From Ryuthela nishihirai (lineage: Eukaryota > Arthropoda > Arachnida > Araneae > Heptathelidae): a stretch of DNA of 64,000 nucleotides. Under the pieces are notes generated by a model, which was not told the DNA's origin, made no database searches, and saw only the letters and a program-made list of their open reading frames with translations. Shown in pieces: positions 22,828-35,592 of this stretch. A program made the position numbers and the translations under genes. The stretch spans positions 25,461,001-25,525,000 of the forward strand of contig JAWZYU010000007.1 of NCBI GenBank assembly GCA_038380435.1, written 5' to 3'. Position 1 is the first letter of the stretch; every line of letters starts with the position of its first letter.

Positions 22828-22895
22828 GTCTTCACTGAGATTCGAACCCAGATCTTTCAGGAGCATGTCGGGTGTCATAATCGCTAGAATTTTGA
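22828..22895 (-). mobile_element. Fragment of a third tRNA-derived sequence
   Basis: On minus a head-like segment ends with gatctgggttcgaatctcag, which carries a B box. No complete cloverleaf is apparent and no body can be defined; it could be a truncated SINE. Confidence 0.35.
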
Positions 22896-22946
22896 ATATA
22901 TTTTGTTCCAAGAAATGTATTCATTCATGCTGAAACTTGAGATGTA

Positions 22947-23558
22947 TAGTACTGTGCGAATTAGTTGGGATAAGCGAAGCCTGGAGAACCTCTTCGATCC
23001 CCCCAAACACTCACCCAAGGTCATGTTTTGGGGATGTTTCACAGCTTCCGGGCCACAGACGCTTCACCCCATTGAAGGAATGATGGACAGCAAAAAGTAC
23101 ATAGGCGTTCTGGAGGCGAAAATGATCCCAACACTGCAGAAGCTGTTTCCTAACGGCGATGGGGTATTTCAACAGGATCTGGCTCCATGCCACAATTCTA
23201 AGCTTGCTAAGAACTTCTTTACCCAGCAATATTTGAAGGTATTGGAGTGGCCAGGAAATTCACCCGATCTAAACCCCATTGAAAATTTGTGGGCCATTAT
23301 TAAAGCGCGCATATCTAAGATGCATTGCACGACGAAAACCAAAATGATAGAAAGTGTCATGAAAGTGTGGTACCACGACCCTGAAGTGAAGGAGATGTGT
23401 GGAAAGCTAGTGGCATCAATGGTTGAGAGAGTGAAAAAAGTAATTAAAGCTAAAGGGGGTCACATTCACTATTAACTACACTATTAAACAAATAAATATT
23501 TTAGTTGTGTCTTTCTTACTGCATTTTCCTATTGTCCCAACTAATTTGCACAGTACTG
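22947..23558 (+). mobile_element. Internally deleted Tc1-type transposon with both terminal repeats
   Basis: The left end tagtactgtgcgaattagt and the right end, whose reverse complement reads cagtactgtgcaaattagtt, are matching inverted repeats of about 27 bp flanked by TA (22945-22946, 23559-23560). The 612-bp interior holds only the C-terminal part of a transposase, joined directly to the left repeat. This is a deletion derivative that could be moved in trans if a partner exists. Confidence 0.85.
22976..23475 (+). pseudogene. Tc1 transposase, C-terminal part
   Basis: Motifs in order: HSPKVMFWGCFTASG, FQQDLAPCHNSK (second catalytic Asp), SPDLNPIENLW (catalytic Glu) and a lysine-rich tail ending at the stop at 23473. 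Thirty-four residues separate the Asp and the Glu, the DD34E spacing of Tc1. The N-terminal DNA-binding domain and the first Asp are missing. The frame extends upstream to 22903 across the terminal repeat into flanking DNA; that part is not transposase. Confidence 0.88.
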
Positions 23559-23828
23559 TATCTATCCTTAAAGAATTTACTAAAAGCAGAAACGATGCCT
23601 TCAGCCTTTTGACAATATATACCGCCCTTCCTTTCTCTATATGATTAAAATTAGCAGTGAGGATGCGCATATTAATAAGAACATGGAAGGGTGAAAGGGG
23701 GAGTAGGGGAGTGACTGGCGAAGTCACAGGGGGGGGGGGAAAGCAATGTCTGTGGAGGTGATTAAGTGATATAACTACTAATGTACATGTGGTTTAAACA
23801 AAATTTTCGAATCTATTATCGCTTATTG

Positions 23829-24157
23829 GGTTGGATTGTTTTACCTCTGAGCGGCACTTTTTCGCACACCATGGGCTAAATGGCCAGGTCACATGGACCC
23901 CGAAGGCTCAGAGAAGGTTGGGGGAGGGGACCCACTGGAACAGCTGTTGGGAGACAGATGGTAGCCTCCCGTCAAGGCCATCCATCGTGTTCTTTAACGT
24001 GCACAGGGTATGGCTCTACCGCACACGGGCCACGGCTTAACGTCCCATCCGACGGACGGCGGCCTTTCCAAGCCCATCGGTGTCCCCTACTGACCGTGGG
24101 CAGGGCGGGGAATTTTGCGGAGATAAATCTCAACGCTGACCCAGCTGGGACTCGAAC
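23829..24157 (-). mobile_element. SINE A copy 7, 5'-truncated at the B box
   Basis: TSD tatcgcttattg at 23817-23828 and 24158-24169. It ends inside the tRNA-like head at the same region as copy 2. Confidence 0.92.
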
Positions 24158-24332
24158 TATCGCTTATTGAGTCAGTTAGTACAACATACAAGGAAGCTAT
24201 GAGACTAGAGTCCAAAAAAGGTAATAGAGTAGGTCAATTTAAATGCAAAGTTTTACTTTGAGGAATAATAGTATAATTTGAATATTAAGAAAATGTTTGG
24301 TTTAACAAACATTTATATACTAGCCAAGATCA

Positions 24333-24713
24333 CAACAGAGTCCGAGGACCCCATATCAAACTTTTCGAGTTCATGGACTCTCAATCAACACATTGAAAAC
24401 TCACCCCCCCCCCCTCAATCCTCCATAATTATCTGCATATAAACTTAAAGCAGATTGAAATAAAATGACTTTTTTAAAATCGTGTTTACAAAATTTAAAT
24501 ACCTGTTATAACGTTTTCGTTTGCTTGAATTATTTAATGACAATTTTTTTTATTACTCATAATAGGGACTCAAAAATAATCTCGTGAACCCTTGGTCATA
24601 CCTCGCGGACCATACTTTTAGAACCACTGGCCTAAACGACCAATAAAATCGAAGATTATCGTTTCTAATTGTCAAATATGTCAAAGGAAATTCTTAGTAA
24701 AAGTAGGCAAAGT
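24333..24713 (+). repeat. Local duplication, copy 2
   Basis: See copy 1 at 21694-22078. About ten differences are visible. The interval between the copies holds the Tc1 derivative and SINE copy 7. Confidence 0.85.
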
Positions 24714-25257
24714 GCCCATTGGTAACTTTTGCAGTTGGCATATACATCTCCACCGATAACATACTACTGCATTCTTAATTTTAAAGTAGCGGACGCGATG
24801 TCAGCTCCTGCAGAGATTTTGGATATTCAGAATGGGATTACTCGCGACCCACGACAGCTAGAAACTCGAGCTCTTAACCCATCGCAAGGCAAATCAGTAC
24901 ACCAAATTTGGAAGCAATCGGTCAAGTATATACGGAATTGGAAGGGTCGAAATCTGATACCATGTAAGAGTTTTCACTGACGTCATCACAGACATAAAAA
25001 CGTACATATCAGCGCACTGCCATGCATTCCTTCTGCCACCCTTTCATCCGCAATACGCTTATTATATAATATGATGATTCTTTCTCCATAATTTTATTCT
25101 TAAAGCAAAAATATTATCTGTCATACAACATTTTACAAAATAACGGCAATGGAACGGAAATAGCAGATATCTTGAAGAGTTTGTTTGGTAAAAAGGCCAG
25201 CCGTGGCATCTACATTACTAAATGGAATCGTTCATGCGACAAAGGCAATCAATTTTT
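24714..25257. other. No gene seen
   Basis: Ordinary AT-rich sequence. The short frame 24729-24980 has no recognisable domain. Confidence 0.45.
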
Positions 25258-25800
25258 CGATTTTGTTATTTTACTTCTAAGCGCAGAAATGTAAAAGGCC
25301 TTTTCGAACACACAATGGGCTTAATAGCTAAATCACAAGAACCCCATAAGGTGGGGGTGGCTCAGTTGGTAGCGTACTAGGATCGTAATCTGCAGTTTCC
25401 AGGTTCGAGACCCAGCTGGGTCAGAGTTGAGATTTATTTCCCAAATCTTCCCGTCCTGCCCACAGTTAGCATGGGACACCTATGGGCTTGGAAAGGTAGC
25501 CGTCCATCGGATGGGACGTTAAGCTCTGGTACTGTGTATGGGAGAGCCATACCCTGGGCACGTTAAAGAACACGGGGATGGCCTTGACAGGAGGCTACTA
25601 TCTGTCTCCCAACAGGTGTTCCAGTGGGTCCCATTGTGTGCAAAAAAGTGCCGCTCCAAGGTAAAACAACCCAAATGAAGTCTCCTGCGAAGTCCATCTA
25701 ATGCGTTTTTTTAACGTACACAGTATATGACTATGCAACCGTGGTCTCGCGGATTCCAACCCAGGAACCCCTGGCTACGTGCCAGTTGGTCTACCATTTC
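25258..25800 (-). mobile_element. Old SINE A copy, split by a younger SINE A
   Basis: The 3' part on minus lies at 25258-25350 (tgttattttacttctaagcg, caatgggcttaatagctaaatc). The rest resumes at about 25677 (gtctcctgcgaagtccatct, aacgtacacagtatatgact) and runs to a decayed tRNA-like head near 25790. The copy is strongly diverged. It is interrupted at 25351-25673 by copy 8 in the opposite orientation. Confidence 0.7.
25351..25673 (+). mobile_element. SINE A copy 8, nested in an older SINE A
   Basis: It carries the full tRNA-like head (gtgggggtggctcagttggt) and a body with about 60 bp deleted before the tail. Divergence is moderate. Flanking words aaccccataag and aacccaaatgaag are too similar to the tail to define a TSD firmly. 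Confidence 0.85.
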
Positions 25801-26344
25801 AGCTGAAGCGGGAGCAATTCACATGTTAAAGCCTTCATAATGCAACCATCATAACCTTCGTTAAGCAAGGGATCATTCCACTGTCTAGATTTGAGTATCT
25901 AAGAAATGGAAATTTTTTCTGTAGCTCAATATTAAAAGTAAACTTCCACTTTTATCTACTTCTTTTCAAGACTATGTACAATGAAGAATAGTGAATAATT
26001 GTTAGCACAGAAAACAATGACGCCGGAAGAGAAAAATTGCAAAAAAAAAAATCAAATATCATTACCACGTGAATATGGAACGACTGACCATGGTGCTGCC
26101 TTTATCCTTTGCAAGGGGTTGGGCAAGGGATCATGCCCTCTTTCAATTAAAGGAAATAGAGATAAAAGTTATTAAACTTATTTACATTTCATCCATTCTT
26201 CAATAATTTTTTAAGGCCTGTAAAACCGAAGAGGAACTCTCCCCCCTCTCTTTTATATTTTTTGGCCCAATTGCGTTTTTTGAGCATCACCCCCTCGATA
26301 TTTTTCTAGATCCAGGCCTATGCTCATCTTGAGCCATAGCCCTT

Positions 26345-26377
26345 AGAATGCAAAAAAAAAAAAAAAAAAAAAAAAAC
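26345..26377. repeat. Long A-run
   Basis: A homopolymer of more than 20 A between ttagaatgc and cgcgaaagc. It may be the tail of an unrecognised retroposed sequence or a simple repeat. Confidence 0.6.
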
Positions 26378-26929
26378 GCGAAAGCTTGATTAAAATTATT
26401 GTGAAAATTTAAATAGCAAATGGGGGAAAATTGCTTTGTCCACTATGAGCCTTATAAATTTTACGATTTTCCACCTTTTTTTTTCCACTCTAGCTTTACC
26501 GGCAGTGCTTTAATATTTTATACCACAGAACCCTAATTTTTATACCACATTTATTCTCCGATAATATTTTTTGAAATTGGAACAATTTCTCAAATTCGCA
26601 ACATTTTGGGGTCCTCCAGCCTTTTTAGGAAAGTGGGAAATGGACTCAAAAAGGTCCTGGGAAAACTGGGAAATATGGTCAACGTACTTATAACTCTTAT
26701 GACTGTCTCTTATGTTCCATATTTACGAAGGGCGTTAAAAATGTCTTGACATGTGTCTGTAGATTTTCACTCGTTCCTCCGTAGTTAACGAGATACGACT
26801 TGTTCTGCTATGGAGCCTACTAAAGATGGAGAAATAAATTTTGCATTTTCACAAGGTTGTATCTTGGAGACGACGCGAAAAAAATTCATACCGATTTATC
26901 ACAAGTGTATGTGGATCGTGCCTGTTCAT

Positions 26930-27085
26930 ATAGGACTGTTACGTGATAGATGCGCAAATTCAGAGAATGACAGCAGAACTTCGAAGACCTCCCCCGTGCA
27001 GGAAGACCAAAGCAGGCTGTGAACTAGAGTACCATCGTTGCTGTTCGTGAACTTACTAAGGAAAACCCACACGTCGTCATTCAGG
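26930..27085 (+). pseudogene. Mariner-type transposase, N-terminal HTH fragment
   Basis: One frame reads EDLPRAGRPKQAVN, a stop, then VAVRELTKENPHVVIQ: the linker and second helix-turn-helix typical of mariner transposases (the DPRSGRP motif). It is short, has a stop and no catalytic domain. Surrounding sequence from about 26690 may belong to the same element. Confidence 0.55.
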
Positions 27086-27832
27086 TAAATTTAGATGTTA
27101 GTGTCACTTTAAGAACGTAAAGGTTGCGGTTAAAAACTTTAAAGCTACGTAACTTGCAAAAAATACAATAGATGCACTTGTTGACTTATTTTTCTTAATT
27201 AGAGTAAACATTTTTAAAAATTCGGGAGAATGGTTTTCCATGACATATTATACTTCAGATGCAGGCACGGATCTAGAAAAAAATAAGAGTAGGATGGGTG
27301 GGGGGCAAGAGACTGCACTTTCATTTTAGTTTAACATTTTCCATGCTGTTTTAGAAGTATTTTAAAAAAATTATCGAAAAATATTATTCTTATTGTCATT
27401 CTCAAAGAAGGTGGCTATGGCTCCCTTGACTCCCTCTAGATCCAGCATTGTTTAGATGAATACGTTGATAAATTTTATTGGCCATCCGGATAAAATTTAT
27501 GGGCAACTATTATTACTTCATTATCAGAGATAATATCAGCATCATATATCATCGTAGTACTAGCCGTATTAAAAGCCAATTGCATAGTTGGCTTTATTAA
27601 CTCAGAGAAGGGAAATTTAGAATTCAGTTGGACTTTTCGCTTTTTTCGCAATTACTCTCCATTGCGTAGATAGTGGATCTTCCTCGTTTCAAACGAATAA
27701 ATTCTTAATATAAAAGTGCTTTCCAAATTAAATGAAGCAGGTTCGCCTTTTATAACCAAAATGGAATCGATAATCCGTCAACATGCGCATAGCAACCAGT
27801 CTTCTGAAATTGAAAAGGGATAGGTTTTAGGA

Positions 27833-28040
27833 GGTTGGATTGTCTTCCTTCTGAGCGGCCTTTTTGGCTCACAATAGGCCAAATGGCCAGGTCACAACGA
27901 CTCCAAAGGACTCAGACAAAGTTTGGGAAAGGGATCCACTGAATGGCACAAGGTATGACCATCTCGTGCACATGTGGCCCTCCGACTGAAGGTGGCCTTT
28001 TCAAATCTAGTGATGTTTTCTTTTTCCACCTAGGGCAAAG
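27833..28040 (-). mobile_element. Old, internally deleted SINE A copy 9
   Basis: The tail side ttggattgtcttccttctga, then caaatggccaggtcacaacg, then a gap, then ccctccgactgaaggtggcc. Strongly diverged; head lost. Confidence 0.65.
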
Positions 28041-28049
28041 CCGGGGTTA

Positions 28050-29388
28050 GTGGAGAAACTACAAACAAAAAAAAAGGATTGTTATAAGAAAAAAAAATGT
28101 TGTACGTTGTGTAAATATAGGTATATACCATGGATAATGGAAAGTCTAAAAACTGAGCATTCTGCTGCTTATAGCTGTGTTTTGCACATTTTAAAGTTTT
28201 TTTTCATAATTTTATTCATTTTGTGCTATTTCGTAAAAAATAATCAAATAATTTTACTTTAATTAACTTCACTATTTTTAATCACATACAAATAATAAAC
28301 AAAAAGTATATTGCTCTAGTTTTACCACTGTAAACACCCAATCAAATTCATCATATCCTTAATTTTATTTTAATACACCAGAATAAAGCGCAATAATAAT
28401 GATAAATGTAAGAATTCTTGAAAACTTAATTTTGTGTATTATCATTTTGGGCCAAATAAATAAAGAGTAAAGTTTTTTCTGACGAGTAGTTTTTTTCCAT
28501 AGCACGATGGAGAAAATGCTGCTTAGATCGCTTGCTCACTTCGCTCAAAACAAAGAGTTATCATTAGTTTCAGTCTGAATTATAAACATCCATTCACTAT
28601 GCTGTCAAGAAACGCAACTACAAATTAACAACTTTCAGAACTCCAACACATACCGATACGTTAATCAAAATAAATTAATTACATCGCAAGTCAGGCATGT
28701 TTTAAATTTGTTACATATGTAACTAACTGTCTAAGTTTTAAAGCAAAATTTAAAACATTTTACTCAAGAGAAAAGAAAAGTTTGAGAACAAAGCGATGCA
28801 ATTAAGGAGATAAAAGGAGACTCATAGTGACAAGCAATTAATGATGTTGAACTTATTCCCATCAATAAATGATTTGAAAGTGAGAGTTTCATCGTGAAAT
28901 ATATATGTGCATTCTAAACATTGGATTTTAAAGGATTCTAACACTGAATATTCGATGTAAACATTGCAACGAAAAGAATTAGTGTGATAATTTACAAAGA
29001 CTTAGGAAATTACAAGTGTACTTACGGAGAGCTTAAGCAAATCCCAGCGGATTATATAACACCAGGTACGTATCATGGAGCTTCGACTCTACGATTTTGA
29101 GGATATAAATATGTATAATCAAAATAAAGAAATAAATTATTAATGCATTAAATAAGCATTATTACTAAATATTATTTCTTCATTCGTTTCTTTCTTTTCC
29201 ATATTGATTTGAAAAAACAAATGCATTTCTTGTTCCGTTTCTGTTATTTTTTTCACACATTCACTGCGGACCACAATTTTGCAACTAGGCAATTTTTGCC
29301 TCACTTTCATCTAGTCCCACCATGGACAGGTTTAATCTCATAGTGTCCTTTGATGCTACAACACTGACGTAGATTAGGTCTAGCCAAT
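28050..29388. other. AT-rich sequence, no gene seen
   Basis: No recognised domain or repeat. The short frame 28050-28262 is low-complexity. Confidence 0.45.
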
Positions 29389-30110
29389 TGTCATATCCCT
29401 CTAATTTATTTATTTTTATCTGCTGTTGTATTTTTATTGTATTTTTGTTATTGTAAATGTTTTTATGTATTAAGTGTGTTTTTGGAAGTGCTATTGTGGG
29501 GATGTGACTCATAGATATGTTTTCGGGTCTGAGCTGGCTGTCTGCATGGTTGACGTGACTGAAAAGCCTTTTATGGCCTTTTAGAACTAGACTGGGACAC
29601 GAGTGTGAGCGCAGGGGAGAGGAGCCAGGCAGGAAGGAAGAAACAGTCTTGAGCATCGCTGCCAAACAGGAAGGACGTTTGAACACGCGTCATGGGACGC
29701 TGCTCTTACTCTAACAAAGCCCTTAAGCACAGGGTTCGATTCTAAAGGTTGGATATCCTTTCGCCGAGTTTGAGGTCGGTAAAGCGAGAATCTGCAAAGT
29801 GCGTTCTCCACCTCATTGCATAATTGTTTGCAGCAGCAAAGGCCTACGGAGTCGTGCATCCCCAGCACATGATGGTATATAAGTGTGAATAAATTGTGTC
29901 GTCCCTAGACAAGTCGTGCGTGTATTGTTGGACATATTATTTCTGTACATCACTTGGCGCAGCAAGTCTGAGGCAGTACGGATGTCAGTACGGGGGTCGC
30001 GGGTTGTTACACCGTCAGTACGGGTGTAACACCCGCGAACCTGTTATTTTTAATCGAAATAAGGGTGAATGTAATCGAGGGACTAATTCGTTGTCCTCCG
30101 GCGGCCATCA
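29389..30110 (+). mobile_element. LTR and leader of the same LTR family, third copy
   Basis: The LTR spans about 29389 (TGTCATATCCC) to 29948 (tgtaca), with a TATA-like gtatataag near 29875-29883 and aataaa at 29888-29893. It is followed by tcacttggcgcagcaagtc (primer-site-like) and a leader with a local repeat (gtcagtacgggtgtaacacc). More diverged than the other two. Like the 19.1-kb copy it is followed by leader, not flanking DNA. Confidence 0.72.
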
Positions 30111-31090
30111 CATTTGGCAGCGTACGTCACACCAATTAAGTTATGAACCTGGCCAGAGTTTTACGTTTCTACTTTTTTTTCAAGGCTCGATTGGCATAGT
30201 GGTTTCGTAACCCCACTATGCTGTTTACTTCGTTTGTCTACTGTTCCAGCAGACAAACTTTGTGTGCTGTGTTAGATCTAACTGAGGCAGGGTCAGAAAT
30301 GATTTTGGTTTTGGTAGAGCGTGACCTTGTATAAATAGATTTGTACAAACTAGGAGTAATTTCTAGGACCCCTTCTCCGTCCTATATGCTGCAAATAAAA
30401 CAAATCAGGGATCGTCTCGGTCCAGAGATGAAAAACAAAAATTTATTTGACCTGAAGTGAAAAAGAAAAATAATCGACTGCATTTTGATTGTCATTTGTT
30501 TTTCACATTTAGTTTTTAAAAGCAAACTCATATCTTGTTTTGTTTATTGTTTTTTTTTACACATTCATCGCTGGCTGCAAATTTCCTTCTCAGATCGGAT
30601 TCATCTGCAGTCATTTGAGTAGACCTGGTGTATTTGACAATTTTACCGTTTGTGCTGAGGTTTCAAACTGTTCCATCTTCTGAAATAATGTCCTTAACAC
30701 TTTCATGGGGTCAAAATGCCCTTTTTGTTAAAAATCAAAGACAAAAGAAAGTTTTCCAAGTTCTAAGGTTTGTTTCGTGTATGAAACCGTGTTGCGGATC
30801 AAGACGTAGAACACCTCTCCTTTGTGCATAAAAAATTACATTTATGCAAATCTTCGTCTAATATTTCGTATGGTACATGCTTCTTACACAAGGGTTTATT
30901 TTTTATCAAACTTTTTTTTCGTTAATAAACCATAGACTGATTTCTATTCATTACTGGTAAACATATATCAGACTCAAACATTTGCCAAACTTCAATGGTT
31001 ATTAAGTAGCTAATGTACGCGGCTGCTGATAAAGATTTGCGGATGCGGGTGCGGATATAAATTTTGTTATCCGGGCAGGCTCTATCTATG

Positions 31091-31472
31091 AGATGGGTTG
31101 TTTACATCTGAGGGGATTTTTGTGCTCGTAATGAGCTAAAGGTTCGGGTCACAAGGACCCCAAAGACTCAGAGAAAGTTGGAGGAAGAGGACCCACTGGA
31201 CAACTTTTAGGAGACAGATGGTAGCCTCCCGTCAAGGCCATCAAGTGTGTTTTTAAACGTACCTGGTTATGGCGCTCCTGCCTACGGGGTCAAGGCTTAT
31301 TGTCCCATTCGACAGATAGCTGTCTTTCGAAGCCCATAGATGTCCCCTACTGACTGAGGGCAGGGTGGAGAGTTTTGTGGAGATAAATCTGAACGCTGGT
31401 CAAGGGGGGGGGGGACAAACCTAGGAAATGTAGATTACGGCCTGGCGCGCTATCGACTGAGTCAATCCCGCT
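31091..31472 (-). mobile_element. Old SINE A copy 10
   Basis: All modules are recognisable in order (tggtagcctcccgtcaaggcc, cttattgtcccattcgac, ctggcgcgctatcgactgag) but with many substitutions. Nearly full length. Confidence 0.82.
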
Positions 31473-31615
31473 ACTGTGTATTTATGAGTATGTCTGTTTC
31501 TCGCAACTGCTTCGTGGGTGAACGTACTTTTAGATTTCAGACAAAAGTGATTGGCAACACAGAGGTTAACCATAGATGAAAGTAAAATAAAATAAATGAA
31601 TAAATTTCTTGCCCC

Positions 31616-31705
31616 TGAAGCAGCTGCTTGCCACAGTCTGTCAGTTTAATGCGCCATAGAGAAGATTTGGGAGGCAGACGAGTCCTCATCAGAAATATAA
31701 AGTAG
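31616..31705 (-). mobile_element. SINE B 3' fragment
   Basis: Reads gaagcagctgcttgccacag and tcatcagaaatataaa, the 3' half of SINE B in reverse. The tRNA-like head is missing. Confidence 0.6.
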
Positions 31706-33915
31706 AGAGGTAATTACTATAGACCTCCTGGTTGTAACGAAAAGATGGCAGAACCTCTTTTGTTCATCCACAGAACTTCCACACAGTCATACACCATCCT
31801 CCATTAAGTAGAACTAATCTTAATAAGTCCAACTTACATTTCACTTGCAAAGTGCATTGGAGTGCAAATTTTTTATAATGCTACAAATTCAAAAAGAAAT
31901 ACTTAGTAAAAAAGGGTAAGCAAAGGTTATCTTACTCCTTTCTTTGGCGAAATAAAAAGCTGCCAACCCTAGTTTCAGGTTGTTTTTTGTCACCTTATTT
32001 CTTTTAATTCACCTGTGGAGAGTATACCACTCGTTAGGATTATGTCGTAATGAAGTATGTGGTGGCCTGAATGAATTAAGCCCTTTATTTAATAAAGAAA
32101 TTTTCTTAGGCTTTTTCCGAATATAAGCAAAGAGTATTTTGTGGAAAGCAACATAGCAGTTATGCAAAGAATAAAAGATTCTTTCAACATGCATATTCTC
32201 CTACAGTGAACCTAAAGTTGGCGGCAAAAGACCAATGACTCCCAATATTCTTCCTCGGAAGTTTAGCATTTATTTATTTATCTGCATTACAGGCAGTTGA
32301 GAGGTCGGAGAACTGAAAGTTTAGCAACTTCAAGTCTGATCACATAATCACGAATATAAAATCTTATTCTGTTGCAATATTAAACGAAACAAAATTTGAT
32401 TTAGTTTATATTGCAGATTCCTCATGGTTCTAGGAGACAATAAAAAAACATATATGGGTCAGTAAAATTTAAATATATGATTAATTTATAGTTTTCTGAA
32501 AAGAAACTTAGTTACTTCTTTTTTACACAATTGCGTATTGTTTACAAATAAAGAGTACCAGGCAGGGAGAAACTCATTTTTTTTCAGTAAGATATTCCTT
32601 GAATTCTATGTTTAGAATTAATCTGTGCCTTTATTACAAACTGACACTCTTAATTTTTTGCACACATCTATTTGCATGATTTTGAATGTAATGCAACACA
32701 GTGAGACGCTTCTTAATTTACAGAGTGGTAGTAGTTCAATAACTTGTTCACTGAAACCTGATATTAAGCAATATGGCATTAAACAAAGTATAATTTCACA
32801 TAGAAATCATTGCTAGAAATTCTACTCGTTGATGAAAACACGGGCACAAAACCTCAAAATTTACATTTTATCTATTTAAGAGTGAATCCCAATGCTTGTA
32901 ATACCTGAGTTTAAATGCATAAATTTAAATACAAAATGTGCATATTGAAACGATTTGTCACGTGCAGTAATTAAAGTATCATTTATTGAATTACTAAAAA
33001 AATTATTGAAACACTAATTAAAATTTATTGAAACGCTAAAAAAATAACATTTTTGGTGGTGAAATGTGATGATCAAGAGGTTTACCTGGTTAAAAAATCA
33101 TTTGATCCCTTGCACTGAGAGGGGGAGGGGGAGTCACCTTTTTTGTTTCAAGTGTTAAGTGAAAAATTATTTTTGTTTTTTATAGGTGCTAATAAAATAT
33201 TGCTGTTTGTATTTTCCAAATAATTCAAAAGTTCGAATGTCCACTGTTTACAGGTGCAAAAGTCTAAAAAAATTTATTCTCTTTGGAAACAAACATCTCA
33301 TATTCAACAGATGCCTTATGTATTGTTCCGGTTATTAGTAATTTGCACACGACAGTCCCTTCTTGTGTAATTCTGACTGATACCTTTACCATCAATTTGG
33401 AATTCTCAATGTTGTCAGTGTTAATACTCTGATTCTGTACTTACTTCATAGATATTATCAGAACATACTGCCTTTCAAGTGCCTGTTGTACTTGAATAAC
33501 CTTTCAAAATTTGAAGTTTCTGAGAATTGAACCATTATTGTTCAATTTCTATACCTAACATTTCATAATAACGCTGTGATATTGTTGGTTAAAAATTGGT
33601 TTGACATTTCTTAAGTGTTGGGTAATTGTTGGCCAAACTTTGGAACAACATTGGCTAAACGTTGCGGTAACGTTAGGCCAACACTAATAAATGATTGGAA
33701 TAGTTAGTGTATTGGGACAAGGCTTTTATACGTTTTTTCTGATGTATTTGTATCGTTAAATATTTTAGAAATAAATTTTTTTTATTAGGAGTTAAAAAAC
33801 AGGAAAGTTTGCATATAAAATAAAACAGTGAAAAAGATCCGAACTAAAAAAAAAAGAACACGTTCTCTTTAAAAGAGGCATTCTTTCCACCCTTCCAGAA
33901 ACAGACCGAATTGCC
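31706..33915. other. AT-rich sequence, no gene seen
   Basis: Short frames (32009-32194, 32625-32816) show no domains. A patch near 33590-33690 repeats gttggccaaac / gttaggccaacac words and may be a short inverted-repeat relic. Confidence 0.4.
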
Positions 33916-34332
33916 ACTAGGGGCAGGGACGTCTCCAGAATTTAGTTTCGGGGAAGGGGGGGGGTGTCTGAAAATAATACATGAGTAGAGTTTCCCAATT
34001 ACTAAAATATTACATCGAACAGGAAAGGTTAAAATGATATTCTACATACATGGAATAAGATTTTATAGTTTTTTTAATCAATCTATTTTTCAGTGTCGGA
34101 TATGTACTATGGGGCTAAAATTAAATTATACAAACACGAATGTTTTGAATTTCAAAGTAGGTAGACAAGTTTGAGATTTCGTATAAGGCGACCGGTTTCC
34201 GGATTTTCGGGGCGCGGGGAAAAAGAGGGATCCGGACCTGGGCCGTCGTGAAAGAACGGCTTGCTCCAACGAATCGTGACGTGAATGGCGTGGGCTTACG
34301 TTCATCGAAGCGCATTGAAGTATGCTCTGATA

Positions 34333-34530
34333 TAGGGGTTCTCAACGTGGAGTAGGCGGTGAAAGTTTTTGGGGTACACCGTGAGAGCTTAAAAGTCGCT
34401 AGATCTAGTAACAAAGTAAAATTAACCATTGTTTACTGTAACTATGGTTTTATCTCTCTATAGAAGGGGTACGCAAGTTACATACACATTTCCAAGGGGT
34501 ACGTGAAACATAAAAGGTTGAGAACCACTG
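34333..34530. mobile_element. Short hAT-type MITE
   Basis: Ends taggggttctcaac and, in reverse, cagtggttctcaacc, the common hAT terminal pattern; about 198 bp, non-coding. Flanking 8-mers match poorly (ctctgata, ctctaggg). Confidence 0.55.
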
Positions 34531-35206
34531 CTCTAGGGAATCTTACTATTTTCCTTTATATTCGATATATTTTCGCAAATATCGTTCGAAAACATTTACA
34601 ATTGACACCTCATGAATTAAAATAAGTATTTTTGAATGAAATTTTGCCAAATCAAATTTTAAAATCATGATGCTAGTACCTGTAGAATTAATGAAATATT
34701 TATTTCAATTATTTTTACTTAATAATATAATATTCTAAAGTTTTTTACTACTGACAGTTGTACAATTAAAGTAGAATGTAAATTATATTTCAATAATTTT
34801 ATTCGAAATCAGATGAATAATAAAACTTTTGCAATGCAGTTTTACATATTATAATGAAAATACTAAATATTTCTACCTGATTTTTATGTAAAAGCGAAGT
34901 TTTATGATGCAAAATTGCAAACACAGAAATTACACAAATATTACATAACATTTACATCTCGCCTAGGATTAATGCTTTTTAAAAACTTGCACTTCAAAAA
35001 ACAGAATTATGAATTACTTTTAAACAATAATTTCGCACTGATAGTGTAACTAAATAATAAAATGTTTGAATAAAAAGAAATATTTGATTATTATTTGCTC
35101 AAACATCTCAGCAAATAAACAGGACAAAATATTGTAATAAGCCATGAGTTTCTTTTAAGTAATATTTTGAACTACTGTTTCAAGACATGCTACACCAGTC
35201 ATCAGA

Positions 35207-35592
35207 GGGCGGGGGTGGCTAAGTCGGTAGCGCGCCAGGCTTGTAATCTGTAGTTCCCAGGTTCGAGTCCCAGCTGGGTCAGCGTTGAGATTTATCTCCG
35301 CAAAATTCCCCGCCCTGCCCACGGTCAGTAGGGGACACCGATGGGCTTGGAAAGACCGCCGTCCGTCGGATGGGACGTTAAGCCTTGACCCCGTGTGCGG
35401 GAGAGCCATACCCTGTGCACGTTAAAGAACACGCTGGATGGCCTTGACGGGAGGCTACCATCTGTCTCCCAACAGCTTTCCAGTGGGTCCCCTCCCCCAA
35501 CCTTCTCTGAGCCTTCGGGGTCCATGTGACCTGGCAATTTAGCCCATGGTGTGCAAAAAAAGTGCCGCTCAGAGGTAAAACAACCCAACCCA
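35207..35592 (+). mobile_element. SINE A copy 11, full length
   Basis: TSD accagtcatcaga at 35194-35206 and 35593-35605. Complete head and tail; only a few differences from copies 1 and 6. Confidence 0.94.
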
